In this document: in pieces, positions 1 through 7,799 of the stretch
How positions within the stretch are numbered: position 1 is the stretch's first letter
Layout of the letters: the number at the start of each line of letters is the position of its first letter
NCBI GenBank assembly: GCA_027624135.1
Contig: JAQBXL010000015.1
Coordinates: 1-38,143 of the forward strand
Origin: Chloroflexota bacterium
GTDB taxonomy: Bacteria; Chloroflexota; Dehalococcoidia; Lucifugimonadales; UBA3495
DNA length: 38,143 bases
Reading direction: 5' to 3'
Position numbers and translations under genes: made by a program
The notes under the pieces: model-generated
The model's input: the letters and a program-made list of their open reading frames with translations, nothing else
The model's database searches: none
Told to the model about the DNA's origin: nothing

Positions 1-268
1 TGGGGTGCCTCCATGATGCTTACGACATCTTACTGCAAAGTGACATGATATGGAGTAATTATAGCTGTGAAAACGGGAATTAGCTCACAATTAGACAACA
101 ATTGAAATAACATCGACGCATTACTGAGAGAGCTTTTTAGCCATATGGGAAATGTGGGATTATATAAACTTTGTGTCTGAACGCTTTATTTGCGTCGTAA
201 GCCATGTAGAGATCGACGAACCAGATGGGTTCGAGGTCGTAGTTGACATAAAATAGTCCGTCTCGGCG
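1..268. other. Left-edge region without a supported gene
   Basis: This is AT-richer sequence downstream of the minus-strand phosphatase gene. I see no RNA gene and no convincing terminator. A short minus-strand frame continues directly after the phosphatase stop codon down to about position 137, but it has no start codon or ribosome binding site of its own. Confidence 0.4.
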
Positions 269-1090
269 TTAACCCGCGGTACGCCAGGGTAGGCCGTCGG
301 TGGTTTTGAGGAACTCTTCTACCAGGATGGGGCTGGAGACGATTACGCTGGGGGTGAAGAGGGCGCCGTCGTTGCCCTGGCGATCGACGATCTTTGCTCC
401 GGCCTCTTGGGCCAGGACCAAGCCACCCGCCAAGTCCCAGGGCATCAGGGAATGGTGGAAGTACAGGTCAACCCGGCCAGCGGCGGCGTAGGCCAAGCCC
501 AGGCCCGACGAGCCCATGAACCGGATGCTGTACATCCCCGGCCACAGCGACCGGACCATGTCTAAGGCCAAGCCAGCCTTCTCGTCAACGTAGCCAAGGT
601 CACAACTCAGCAGACAGCGGCTCAATTCGGTGGTCTCGGATGCTGTGATCTTTGTGTCATTCAGAAACGCCCCCCGGCCTTCTATGGCGGTGAACATCTC
701 CTCGCGCACCGGATCGTAGGTCACGCCGGCGACGATGTGGTCGTCCTTGGCCAAGGCGATGATGGTGCAGAAGTGGGGGATGCCGTGGGCGTAGTTCCGG
801 GTGCCGTCCAATGGATCAACCACCCATTTATAGGGCGAGTCGCCGTCAACCGGCTTGGACTCTTCGGCCAGGACGCTAAAGTCTGGGAACTCGCCGGTGA
901 GCAGCTCCAAGATCGTCTTCTCGGCGGCCAGGTCAACGTCGGTTACGATATCTGAGCGGCCCTTGAAATGGACTTCCTTCTCCGAATGGAACCGGTCGCG
1001 GATAATCGTTCCTGCGGCTCGCGCTGCTTCCAGAGCAACGTCCATCGCTGTGCGCCCATTCTTGGAGACCGGCATCAATTCGTCAGGCAT
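269..1090 (-). CDS. Inositol monophosphatase family protein
   Basis: Mg-dependent sugar/inositol or nucleotide phosphatase of the IMPase superfamily, a soluble cytoplasmic enzyme. The metal-binding residues are all visible: Glu76-Glu77 in AEES, the DPLDGT motif at 92-97 (Asp92, Asp95), and Asp219 in the late WDLAGG motif. SDIVTDVD at about 47-54 is also typical. The length of 273 residues is normal. An upstream in-frame TTG at 1123 would add 11 residues, but nothing like a ribosome binding site precedes it, so I take the ATG at 1090. The gene lies about 75 bases downstream of trpS on the same strand and may be co-transcribed. The family cannot be narrowed to SuhB, histidinol-phosphatase or CysQ from sequence alone. 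Confidence 0.9.
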   Translation of the reverse strand: MPDELMPVSKNGRTAMDVALEAARAAGTIIRDRFHSEKEVHFKGRSDIVTDVDLAAEKTILELLTGEFPDFSVLAEESKPVDGDSPYKWVVDPLDGTRNYAHGIPHFCTIIALAKDDHIVAGVTYDPVREEMFTAIEGRGAFLNDTKITASETTELSRCLLSCDLGYVDEKAGLALDMVRSLWPGMYSIRFMGSSGLGLAYAAAGRVDLYFHHSLMPWDLAGGLVLAQEAGAKIVDRQGNDGALFTPSVIVSSPILVEEFLKTTDGLPWRTAG

Positions 1091-1164
1091 AAAAATCCCA
1101 TAATTATTGAATAAATCGACCAAACTTCGGGGGTGCGTGGACTTAAGAAAACGCGGCGAGCCGC

Positions 1165-2205
1165 CTATCCGAGCCCCATCTTCTCGTAGACTTCCGCGAT
1201 GGTTTCTTTGGCGATGGCCCTGGCTTTCTTGCCGCCTTCGTGGAGTAGCTCCTGGACGTAGTCGGGCCGGGCTTTTATCTCCTCACGCCGTGCCCGCAGG
1301 TCCTTGAGATAGTCGTTGATGCCGTCTGCCAGGTGACGCTTGCAATCGACGCAACCACGCTGGGCGCTGGTGCATTCCTTGTAGACGGTTTCGGTGGCGT
1401 CGGCCCCGCTGAAGATCTTATGCAGAGAGTAGATATTGCAGATCTCGGGGCGTCCCGGTATCTCTCGCCGTACCCGTTCTGGGTCGGTGAAAGCGGTCAG
1501 GACCCGCTTGGTGGTTTCCTCTGGAGTCGCGGCCAAGTCCAGGTGGTTGTCCAGGGTTTTCGACATCTTATTCTTGCCGTCCAAACCAACGAGCAAGGGC
1601 GCGTCGGTGAGCTTGGCCTGGGGTTCGGGGAAAGTCTCGCCGAACATGTTGTTGAACCGGCGCACGATCTCCCTGGAGAGTTCTATGTGGGGCACCTGGT
1701 CCTGCCCGACCGGCACCGTGTCGGCTTTGTAAAGGATGATGTCGGCAGTCTGGAGCACCGGATAACCTACCAGGCCATAGTTCACTGTTTCCTCGGTCTC
1801 GTGCATCTGCCGAACCTTGTCCTTGAAGGTGGGCACTCTGGTCAGCCAGCCCAGGGGCGTGACCATGCCGAGCAGTGTGTGCAGGGTCATGACTTCAGGA
1901 ACTTGTGACTGGACGAAGACGATGCTCTTTTCCGGATCGATGCCCGCGGCCAGCCAGTCCAACACCATGTCTTCGATGTTGGGCTTGATCTGATTGGCCT
2001 CTTCTCCGTTCTCCAGAGTGGTCAGCGCATGGATATCCGCAGCGCAGTAGATGCAGTTGTAGTGTTCCTGCAGGGCAACCCAATTCTGGAGGGCCCCCAT
2101 GTAGTTCCCCAGATGGAGCAGACCAGTAGGCCGCATCCCAGAGAAGATCACGCCTTTGTGGCTGCCAGTGGGGTTATCGGAAGGGCTTGAGGTTGGTTGC
2201 GTCAT
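1165..2205 (-). CDS. trpS: Tryptophanyl-tRNA synthetase
   Basis: Class I aminoacyl-tRNA synthetase that charges tRNA-Trp with tryptophan in the cytoplasm. The class I signatures are clear: the HIGH-type motif HLGN at residues 31-34, after FSGMRPTG, and the KMSKT signature at 213-217, after GLDGKN. The pieces TADIILYKAD and VPVGQDQ, which shape the tryptophan pocket, are present at about 153-171. The length of 346 residues is usual. The C-terminal third contains CVDCKRHLADGIN, seen in many bacterial TrpRS. The start is an ATG; no alternative is needed. It is probably the first gene of a two-gene unit with the phosphatase downstream. Confidence 0.97.
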   Translation of the reverse strand: MTQPTSSPSDNPTGSHKGVIFSGMRPTGLLHLGNYMGALQNWVALQEHYNCIYCAADIHALTTLENGEEANQIKPNIEDMVLDWLAAGIDPEKSIVFVQSQVPEVMTLHTLLGMVTPLGWLTRVPTFKDKVRQMHETEETVNYGLVGYPVLQTADIILYKADTVPVGQDQVPHIELSREIVRRFNNMFGETFPEPQAKLTDAPLLVGLDGKNKMSKTLDNHLDLAATPEETTKRVLTAFTDPERVRREIPGRPEICNIYSLHKIFSGADATETVYKECTSAQRGCVDCKRHLADGINDYLKDLRARREEIKARPDYVQELLHEGGKKARAIAKETIAEVYEKMGLG

Positions 2206-2258
2206 GGCACCATATTACGAGCAAAATTGGCGAATTTCACGCCTGAGAGAACCCCAGA

Positions 2259-2287
2259 AGTTTAGCATAGGGGCATAGTAGCAGCAA
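2259..2287 (-). promoter_or_regulatory. Possible sigma-70-type promoter of trpS
   Basis: Read on the minus strand, TTGCTG (2287-2282) is followed after 17 bases by TAAACT (2264-2259). This would give a leader of about 50 bases before the trpS ATG. The match to consensus is only moderate, so this is a suggestion. Confidence 0.3.
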
Positions 2288-2325
2288 GGCGCGGCACGGC
2301 TAGAGCAGGGGGGAATCTGGCTGAC

Positions 2326-2895
2326 CTATGGGGTGTTTTCAGCCATCGACTCCAGGAGTCCGCCCGAATAACCAGGATCTTCCAAGCCCCTCTGTTCGCC
2401 TCTAAGATAGGCTATTTGACCCCCGTGCTGGTTGAACTCCCATAGCAGTTGCTGGCATGTGACCGCCAGGGTGATCGTGCCCCCTCTGGGGTTGGGCAGG
2501 GTGATGCCATCGAAATCGGCTTCGCTCAGGGAATCGAAATATTCGATGCTATCTTGGCGAACCGCTGCTACGTACTTGAGTAGTGGCCCGGTTTCTGGGG
2601 CCTTGAATGCCCGGAGTTGGCCTAGATCATAGCCATAGCCGGTGTCACTGGAATCGACCGTTGCCCAACCGACTTTTTCGGCCCAGCCTTTCTCCCACAA
2701 TTGGGCATCGCCCTTGATTCTAGTGTGTACCCAGCGGTCCAGCGTGCGGCCGTAGTGCCAGACTAGGAATGCGATGGACGAGCACTGATCGTTGGGAGTC
2801 CAGGCCATCTCAGCGGGGCTAAGACCGTCCACGGCCCTCATCATCGAATTGTAGTGCTGCTGGAGACAACCTTGAATAAAGAGCTTTAGTTGCAT
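2326..2895 (-). CDS. DinB-like family protein
   Basis: Predicted four-helix-bundle protein of the DinB/YfiT-like superfamily, which often binds a divalent metal and includes thiol S-transferases; the substrate is unknown. Family features are an N-terminal helix with QQHYNSMMRAVDGLSP, the central AFLVWHYGRTLDRW segment with a candidate metal-binding His, and the late HGGQIAYLRG motif with the third His. The start is set at the ATG at 2895 because AGGTGA lies 9 bases upstream. A TTG 21 bases further upstream is less likely. It stands alone, with trpS next on the same strand and about 120 bases between them. The molecular function cannot be assigned from sequence. Confidence 0.75.
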   Translation of the reverse strand: MQLKLFIQGCLQQHYNSMMRAVDGLSPAEMAWTPNDQCSSIAFLVWHYGRTLDRWVHTRIKGDAQLWEKGWAEKVGWATVDSSDTGYGYDLGQLRAFKAPETGPLLKYVAAVRQDSIEYFDSLSEADFDGITLPNPRGGTITLAVTCQQLLWEFNQHGGQIAYLRGEQRGLEDPGYSGGLLESMAENTP

Positions 2896-3024
2896 CGAGA
2901 GATCACCTGCTGGCAATTGGGGTAGTCATGATGCGTAGGATTGCCCGGCCAATTATAGCAAGCAAGAACACCGAATAGAACGAAAGGGGAGCGGAGAGGG
3001 CCAGATAAACGCGCCGGAGCGCCG

Positions 3025-3942
3025 TTACTCGTCGGGGTCCGAGTCGAACGTGCCGCCTAACTCGCTTAGGAACCGTTCAATCTCTGGCGACAACTGTGTG
3101 GAAGTAGCAGTTTCTTCAGTGGTGGGCGAAGCCGCTTCTTCTGAGTCGAGCTGCGCGTCGTAGTAGGCTTCCATCTGTTGAATCAAGGTCTTGAGATTCG
3201 AATTCCGGTCGAGGGTGGAATTCAACTCCCGGTACTGCCGCTGTCCTCTGCGGACGGGGGCCAAGTCGGCGGGAATGCTGTCATAGACGGATGACAGCAC
3301 TTCAATCATACGGGACGTTCCGGCATAGTCCTCTTCCAGTTGTACGTAGTGAGGTAGATGAACCATGAAATTGATGGACTCAATCGAGGCCTTCTCGATC
3401 CCTTCTGAGAGCAGGTTCATGATCGTGGTGGGGCCTTGGTAGGTGCTTTGGCGAATCTTGAAATTGGCCACGGGGCGCTTCTGCTCGACCTCGCCCAGAC
3501 TGCCGGTGACTAGCAGAGGCCGGGTGTGAGGCACCGCGTCGTACATGGCCCCCAGGCGGCAATATCGCTTTATCTTGAAGTGGTTCACCACTTCAAGGAT
3601 GGAATCGGTGTAGTCCTCGCCATTGGAATGGGGCTCCATCAGGTGAAGGAACAGATAATCCGGGCCATTTTCAGTGATGGCGTAACGGATGATGCTGTTG
3701 GGTATCCTGACATCACGTTTGCCGTCTACCAGACGCATATTTGGCCGGTAGCGGGTGAAGTCGAAGAAGGCGCCTGGGCGGGACAACCGACCCAGTTCCT
3801 TTGAGCCCATGAACCTTTCCAGGCGGTTGAGCGTGAGGGTGCCCACACTGCCCACGTCCACCCACGGACGCACCATGGCGAATACGTGGGGATCTCTGAG
3901 CTCCGGGAGCGGTTCGTTCAATTCAAAAGCGCCGATTCGCAT
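3025..3942 (-). CDS. PAC2 family protein
   Basis: Matches the PAC2 (proteasome assembly chaperone 2-like) family, found in actinobacteria, archaea and some Chloroflexota; its bacterial role is poorly defined. The N-terminal part has the characteristic layout: ELRDPHVFAMVRPWVDVGSVG at the start, where related proteins carry a DP..I..F.GW.DAG motif, then an alpha/beta core. LLVTGSLGEVE at about 164-174 fits the family. The C-terminal region (about 235-305) is Ser/Thr/Glu-rich and acidic and likely disordered. No signal peptide or membrane segment is visible. No proteasome or Pup genes are in the window, so no functional link can be drawn. The start ATG has no strong ribosome binding site. Confidence 0.7.
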   Translation of the reverse strand: MRIGAFELNEPLPELRDPHVFAMVRPWVDVGSVGTLTLNRLERFMGSKELGRLSRPGAFFDFTRYRPNMRLVDGKRDVRIPNSIIRYAITENGPDYLFLHLMEPHSNGEDYTDSILEVVNHFKIKRYCRLGAMYDAVPHTRPLLVTGSLGEVEQKRPVANFKIRQSTYQGPTTIMNLLSEGIEKASIESINFMVHLPHYVQLEEDYAGTSRMIEVLSSVYDSIPADLAPVRRGQRQYRELNSTLDRNSNLKTLIQQMEAYYDAQLDSEEAASPTTEETATSTQLSPEIERFLSELGGTFDSDPDE

Positions 3943-3985
3943 AGGCTAATATTGCCAGAAGAGGTTCGGATTTACAAGCCCCGCC

Positions 3986-4004
3986 CCGCCTCTGAGGCGG
4001 TTTT
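3986..4004 (+). terminator. Short hairpin with T-run, doubtful terminator
   Basis: CCGCC-TCTGA-GGCGG followed by TTTT on the plus strand. It lies between two minus-strand genes and so points the wrong way for both. It may be fortuitous. Confidence 0.2.
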
Positions 4005-4038
4005 AAGCTGGGCCTGAGTTAGTCACAGGCAGGCACGG

Positions 4039-4800
4039 TTAGCGCTGATTCAGAAGAGTATCCGCCGACCCAAGGCCTTCCAGAGCCAATCCGTAACCCA
4101 AGATATCCTGCATCAGCCGTTTTACCACTTGGGTCATGGCGACCCGGCTGTAGCGCAGCACGATGTCCGATTGCTGGGCCATCTGCTCGGCCAACTCCCA
4201 GGCGCGGGGCAGCAATTCGGCTTGGGGCAGTACCTCGCTCACGAGACCCAAGGTCTTGGCCTCTTGGGCCTCGATCCTCTGGCCGGTCAAGAGGAAATAG
4301 CGTCCCCGGTTCACTCCCAATAGCAGGGGGTAGACGATGTGCACGCCGTCACCTGGCACCAATCCGCTCATGAAATGACCTGAGTCCTGGAACGCGGCAG
4401 ATTCAGAAGCCAATACGATGTCACAAAGTAAAGGAATCTCTGAGTGGCGAAGGGCAGGCCCGTTGATGGCGCTGATCATCGGGACTTCGATGTCCAGCAG
4501 GTTCGTGAGAAGGCGCTTCCCTTCCCAGTAAGTCTGGTCCCACTCGCGGGGCGCCCTTTTGGGCGTGCCGGCAGCGGTTCCCTGGGGTCCGGAAAAAGCA
4601 TCGCCGGTCCCGGTCATGATCACGATACGGTTCTCCCGATCGCTGCCAACGTCGGCGAAGGCCTGGGGAAACTCGCTGTGTGGCCCGCCACCCCATTGGA
4701 GAGGCCCGTCGTTGGTGTGGAACGTCATCTGCAGGATCCCCTGTTGGCGTTCCATTCGAATGTTCTGGTATTTATCGGCGTACTGGTCCAGGGAAGCCAT
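4039..4800 (-). CDS. Crotonase-fold hydrolase, 6-oxocamphor hydrolase-like
   Basis: Enoyl-CoA hydratase/isomerase superfamily member of 253 residues. It lacks the usual GGG-C-E hydratase glutamate region; that segment reads NGPALRHSEIPLLCD. It also carries SGHFMSGLVPGDG and GVNRGRYFLLTGQ, as I recall them from 6-oxocamphor hydrolase, a crotonase that cleaves cyclic beta-diketones by retro-Claisen reaction. The active-site residues reported for that enzyme (Trp40, His122, His145, Asp154, Glu244) have counterparts here at Trp36, His119, His142, Asp151 and Glu241, nearly the same spacing. I therefore infer a C-C bond hydrolase acting on a diketone or similar substrate rather than a CoA-thioester hydratase. 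It is transcribed leftward alone, with the coiled-coil gene upstream at 77 bases. Confidence 0.85.
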   Translation of the reverse strand: MASLDQYADKYQNIRMERQQGILQMTFHTNDGPLQWGGGPHSEFPQAFADVGSDRENRIVIMTGTGDAFSGPQGTAAGTPKRAPREWDQTYWEGKRLLTNLLDIEVPMISAINGPALRHSEIPLLCDIVLASESAAFQDSGHFMSGLVPGDGVHIVYPLLLGVNRGRYFLLTGQRIEAQEAKTLGLVSEVLPQAELLPRAWELAEQMAQQSDIVLRYSRVAMTQVVKRLMQDILGYGLALEGLGSADTLLNQR

Positions 4801-4877
4801 TTACACGTCTCCGGCCGGCGTATCCCGGTCTGGAATCTTTGATTCGGTCAGGCCACGGCATCGAGTGGAGCTACTGT

Positions 4878-5609
4878 TTAGTCGTCGTCGCCGGTGGTGG
4901 CCTCAGCCTCAATGTCGGTTTCCTTAATCGCTTCCATTTGGGCTTTGAACCGTAATGCGATTGGGGGTTCAAATGGAGCTTTTGATTGGGTTTCAACCTG
5001 GCCTGGTGTGGACTCGGGAGATTTGCTGCTCAATGTCGGCACAGGAGAAGCCTGGGGCACGGCGTGACTGACCACGAAATCGGCAACGTCTCGGTGGAGA
5101 GGGTCTTCCAAGTCGCAGCCCCGCAACAAATTGAACTCGGGGTCTAGTTCTTCCAGCATCTTCTTGACCTTGGCATCGCCGTGCCGAGCGGCCAGGGCAT
5201 AGGCCAGCCCACGGGTGTCCCGATCCAAGGAACGCTCGTGTTCTTCACTCTCTTCCAATTCGATGTCGTAATCAACGCGGTCGGCTTGGGCCAGGGCCTC
5301 CATGGCCTGGAGGCGGGAGGCGTCCACATCTTTGAATAGTGAATACAATTCAATCACGGCGCGTGAGGCCTGAGTTAATAGGTCTGGCACCCGGGCTTGC
5401 TTGTCGGCAGCTATCTGCGTTGAGTTCTTTGCTTTGGACATGGCGCTTTGTTTGGTGCGCTGGCGCTCGGCCGCTCGTTGGGCCTTGACCTTTTGCAGAC
5501 GCAACTGAGGGGCTTCGGCGGCCAAAGACTGTAGCCGCTGCACCTCCCTCTCTGCCGACTCTGCTTGTTTAAGCCGCTCTTGGGAAATTTCGTCGAATTC
5601 GTTTGCCAT
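4878..5609 (-). CDS. Coiled-coil protein of unknown function
   Basis: I do not recognise this 243-residue protein. The first 70 or so residues are highly charged and rich in Ala, Gln, Lys and Arg, consistent with a long coiled coil (LKQAESAEREVQRLQSLAAE and onward). A helical middle part (about 75-170) contains ELYSLFKDVD and RHGDAKVKKMLEELDPEFN. The C-terminus is Pro/Ser/Thr-rich, likely disordered, and ends in an acidic GDDD. There is no signal peptide or membrane segment. The start is well supported by AGGAG 8 bases before the ATG. It is divergent from the AcuC-like gene and upstream of the crotonase. It may be a structural or scaffolding protein, but that is only a guess from composition. 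Confidence 0.75.
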   Translation of the reverse strand: MANEFDEISQERLKQAESAEREVQRLQSLAAEAPQLRLQKVKAQRAAERQRTKQSAMSKAKNSTQIAADKQARVPDLLTQASRAVIELYSLFKDVDASRLQAMEALAQADRVDYDIELEESEEHERSLDRDTRGLAYALAARHGDAKVKKMLEELDPEFNLLRGCDLEDPLHRDVADFVVSHAVPQASPVPTLSSKSPESTPGQVETQSKAPFEPPIALRFKAQMEAIKETDIEAEATTGDDD

Positions 5610-5952
5610 GATGAATACTCCTATTGGTCTGCATGGGAATAGCGGGCAAAAAGCCTAGAAAAGACGCTAGAAAAGAGAAAAAATGACTGCCGCCAAAGAT
5701 GAATTTTCAGATTGTACAGAGATCGCTGGCTGTTCCCCGGTGAATGGTGATCATCGCCGGGCGCAAATAGGCCTAAGCGGCGATCCGCTATCTTGATATC
5801 TGATATTAACGAGCCAAACATAAATTTACTTAGGTGGATGCGTACGGATTTCCTTGATTTTTGCCTAGACTCACGCCTGCCTTGACCCAAGTAGTCGACT
5901 TGAATAGACTCGAATCCTTGGAACTTGGTTTCACGAGATGCGAGGCATTTTA
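5610..5952. other. Divergent intergenic region
   Basis: About 340 bases separate the coiled-coil gene (minus) from the AcuC-like gene (plus). It contains a candidate promoter for the latter and AT-rich sequence. A minus-strand open frame here has no ribosome binding site and an unconvincing translation, so I regard it as non-coding. Confidence 0.5.
5882..5910 (+). promoter_or_regulatory. Candidate promoter of the AcuC-like gene
   Basis: TTGACC (5882-5887), 17 bases, then TAGACT (5905-5910), leaving a leader of about 35 bases before the ATG at 5953. The same -10 sequence occurs in the candidate promoter at 18127-18155, which adds slight support. Confidence 0.35.
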
Positions 5953-7083
5953 ATGAAAAATAAAGCAGCATTTATCTACGAGGACGCCCTTTCTCGCCAT
6001 GAACTGCGGTCAGACCACCCAATGCGCCCGGTGCGCTTGCGCTACACCTACCAACTATTGCAGGAATACGGCGCCTTTGAACATCCGGGAGCGGTATTGC
6101 TCGATCCGCGCTCGGCAACCGAAGAAGAATTGTCCTGGTTGCATACATCCGAATATGTTGCTGCCGTAAAAGCACTTGGTTCCGGTATCGGAAAAGTCGA
6201 TCCCGCGCGATTCGGCTTCAGCGGAGGAGGGGATAACCCCGTCTATCCCGGGATGTTCGAAGCGGCTGCTCTGAGCACCGGTGGGTCGTTGTTAGCCGCC
6301 GAGATGGTGGCCAGCGGAGAGGTCGGCGCGGCATTCAACATCTCAGGAGGACTGCACCACGCGGCGGCCGGCCACGCCTCGGGATTCTGCGTGTTCAACG
6401 ACCCAGCGTTGGCGGTCCATTATTTCTTGAACCGGGGGATGCGTGTCGCGTATGTGGACATTGACGCTCATCACGGTGACGGGGTCCAACAGGCCTTCTA
6501 CTCCGATCACCGGGTATTGACCATATCCGTTCACGAATCTGGGCAGTACCTATTTCCTGGCACAGGGGCGGTGGCCGAATTGGGCGAGGGAGCGGGCCGC
6601 GGCTACTCGGTGAACCTGCCGCTATACCCCTACACGGGGGACGATCTTTATGTGGAATCCTTCAAACAGATTGCGCCGCCATTGATTCGCGCGTTTGCGC
6701 CCGACGTGTTGGTGACCCAACTTGGTATCGACAGCTACCACAGCGATCCGCTGACCCACCTCCAGATGACCACTGAGGGTTATATCGAGGTTGTGCGGGA
6801 ACTGGCTAAGCTGGACCTGCCCTGGCTCGCGTTGGGAGGCGGAGGTTACGACGTAACTGCGGTTGCCCGGTCTTGGGCATTGGTATATGGGGTGATGTTA
6901 GGCGCCGACTGGCCGGACCAACTGCCAGCGGGCTTTTCCCAGGAGCACGGCGCCGGACGGTTGAGGGACGAAGGCAGTCCGGAAGTGCCGGGGCAGGTCA
7001 AATTAGAAGCCAAAAGATACGCGGAAGAAGCGGTTGCAGAGATTCGATCACAAGTATTTCCAACCCACGGTCTGACTGGCTAG
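5953..7083 (+). CDS. Histone deacetylase family / AcuC-like deacetylase
   Basis: Zinc-dependent deacetylase of the arginase/deacetylase fold, related to acetoin-utilisation protein AcuC and bacterial acetylpolyamine amidohydrolases. It probably removes acetyl groups from protein lysines or small amines in the cytoplasm. Visible catalytic features are the His pair in SGGLHHAAAGH (135-136), zinc ligands Asp171 and His173 in DIDAHHGDG and Asp260 in LGIDSYHSDP, and the transition-state Tyr299 in LGGGGYD. All are intact, so it should be active. The start is set at the ATG at 5953, preceded by GAGG at proper spacing; an ATG 15 bases upstream is a weaker candidate. The length of 376 residues is typical. 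No acetoin or acetyl-CoA synthetase genes are nearby. Confidence 0.92.
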   Translation: MKNKAAFIYEDALSRHELRSDHPMRPVRLRYTYQLLQEYGAFEHPGAVLLDPRSATEEELSWLHTSEYVAAVKALGSGIGKVDPARFGFSGGGDNPVYPGMFEAAALSTGGSLLAAEMVASGEVGAAFNISGGLHHAAAGHASGFCVFNDPALAVHYFLNRGMRVAYVDIDAHHGDGVQQAFYSDHRVLTISVHESGQYLFPGTGAVAELGEGAGRGYSVNLPLYPYTGDDLYVESFKQIAPPLIRAFAPDVLVTQLGIDSYHSDPLTHLQMTTEGYIEVVRELAKLDLPWLALGGGGYDVTAVARSWALVYGVMLGADWPDQLPAGFSQEHGAGRLRDEGSPEVPGQVKLEAKRYAEEAVAEIRSQVFPTHGLTG

Positions 7084-7109
7084 CGTCCCGTTTCTTGCCT
7101 TAACGACAG

Positions 7110-7141
7110 AAAGGGCGTCCCGATAATCCGAGACGCCCTTT
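7110..7141 (+). terminator. Hairpin terminator after the AcuC-like gene
   Basis: A perfect 10-bp stem (AAAGGGCGTC / GACGCCCTTT, loop of 12) starts 26 bases after the stop codon. The only U-rich part is the end of the stem itself. It lies between convergent genes and could serve both. Confidence 0.6.
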
Positions 7142-7194
7142 CATGCTCTGGTTCGTAACGTTCCGCGAAATCGACGATGTCGCGGGCTGAAGCC

Positions 7195-7536
7195 CTAGTT
7201 TACGTGCTGCTCTCGATTAAGCAGTTCCTTGGCTTCCTCGCCCACGTTGGCCTCGATGCTGTCGCGCAGCGTGGAATAGATGGCTTTATTCAAGGCGCCC
7301 ATCATCCATGCTTGGTAGTCGGCGTCTGTCTGATAGGTGTTCTTGAGGGCGACCAAGCGCTGCAACAGGCTCAGGTAATGATACTGCAGAGGCGTAAGAT
7401 CTTTATCGATACCCGCCAGACGCCAATCGTTGTCAGAAATTGGAGTATCCATATCCGAGTCTAACTTCGCAATGACCTCTGCGGTCGTTTCATGGTCCAA
7501 GACATCTTGTTTAGCCTGTTCTTGTTGTCCGCTCAT
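7195..7536 (-). CDS. Small protein of unknown function
   Basis: I do not recognise this protein of 113 residues. It is soluble, acidic and mostly helical by appearance, with an Asp/Thr-rich N-terminal part and a conserved-looking LTPLQYHYLSLLQRLVALKN segment (about 47-66) followed by WMMGALNKAIYSTL. The start is placed at the ATG at 7536 because GGAG lies 5 bases upstream; an in-frame upstream start would add nine residues. It is monocistronic, convergent with the AcuC-like gene, and lies downstream of dnaK after about 260 bases. That proximity alone is weak evidence for a chaperone-related role. Confidence 0.65.
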   Translation of the reverse strand: MSGQQEQAKQDVLDHETTAEVIAKLDSDMDTPISDNDWRLAGIDKDLTPLQYHYLSLLQRLVALKNTYQTDADYQAWMMGALNKAIYSTLRDSIEANVGEEAKELLNREQHVN

Positions 7537-7799
7537 GCGATCTCCATAAACCAAGGCCTTCAAGCATCCAAGGCCGGTCCAATTTGGCGATTCTTTCAGT
7601 ACTTCGATTTTTACTGAATGACTACCGAGCTTCCGCCATAATTATAGCAGACTCGGCTCATTAGGAAACATGATAACCAAATGATTTTTAACGTTCCCAT
7701 GGTATTCAGGGGGATTTAAGGCGGTTTTCAAACCGGTTTCCAACTTAGATTTTTAATCACAATAGGTACTACGGTCAAACCCTTTTCTTGGACTTCTGC

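Noticed and set aside
137-268. Frame continuing after the phosphatase stop codon on the minus strand
   Set aside because: It reads as plausible protein, but has no start codon or binding site; stop-codon read-through has no other support such as a hairpin.
5621-5971. Minus-strand frame of about 116 codons in the divergent region
   Set aside because: No ribosome binding site, composition unlike neighbouring genes, and it overlaps the AcuC-like gene's leader and start.
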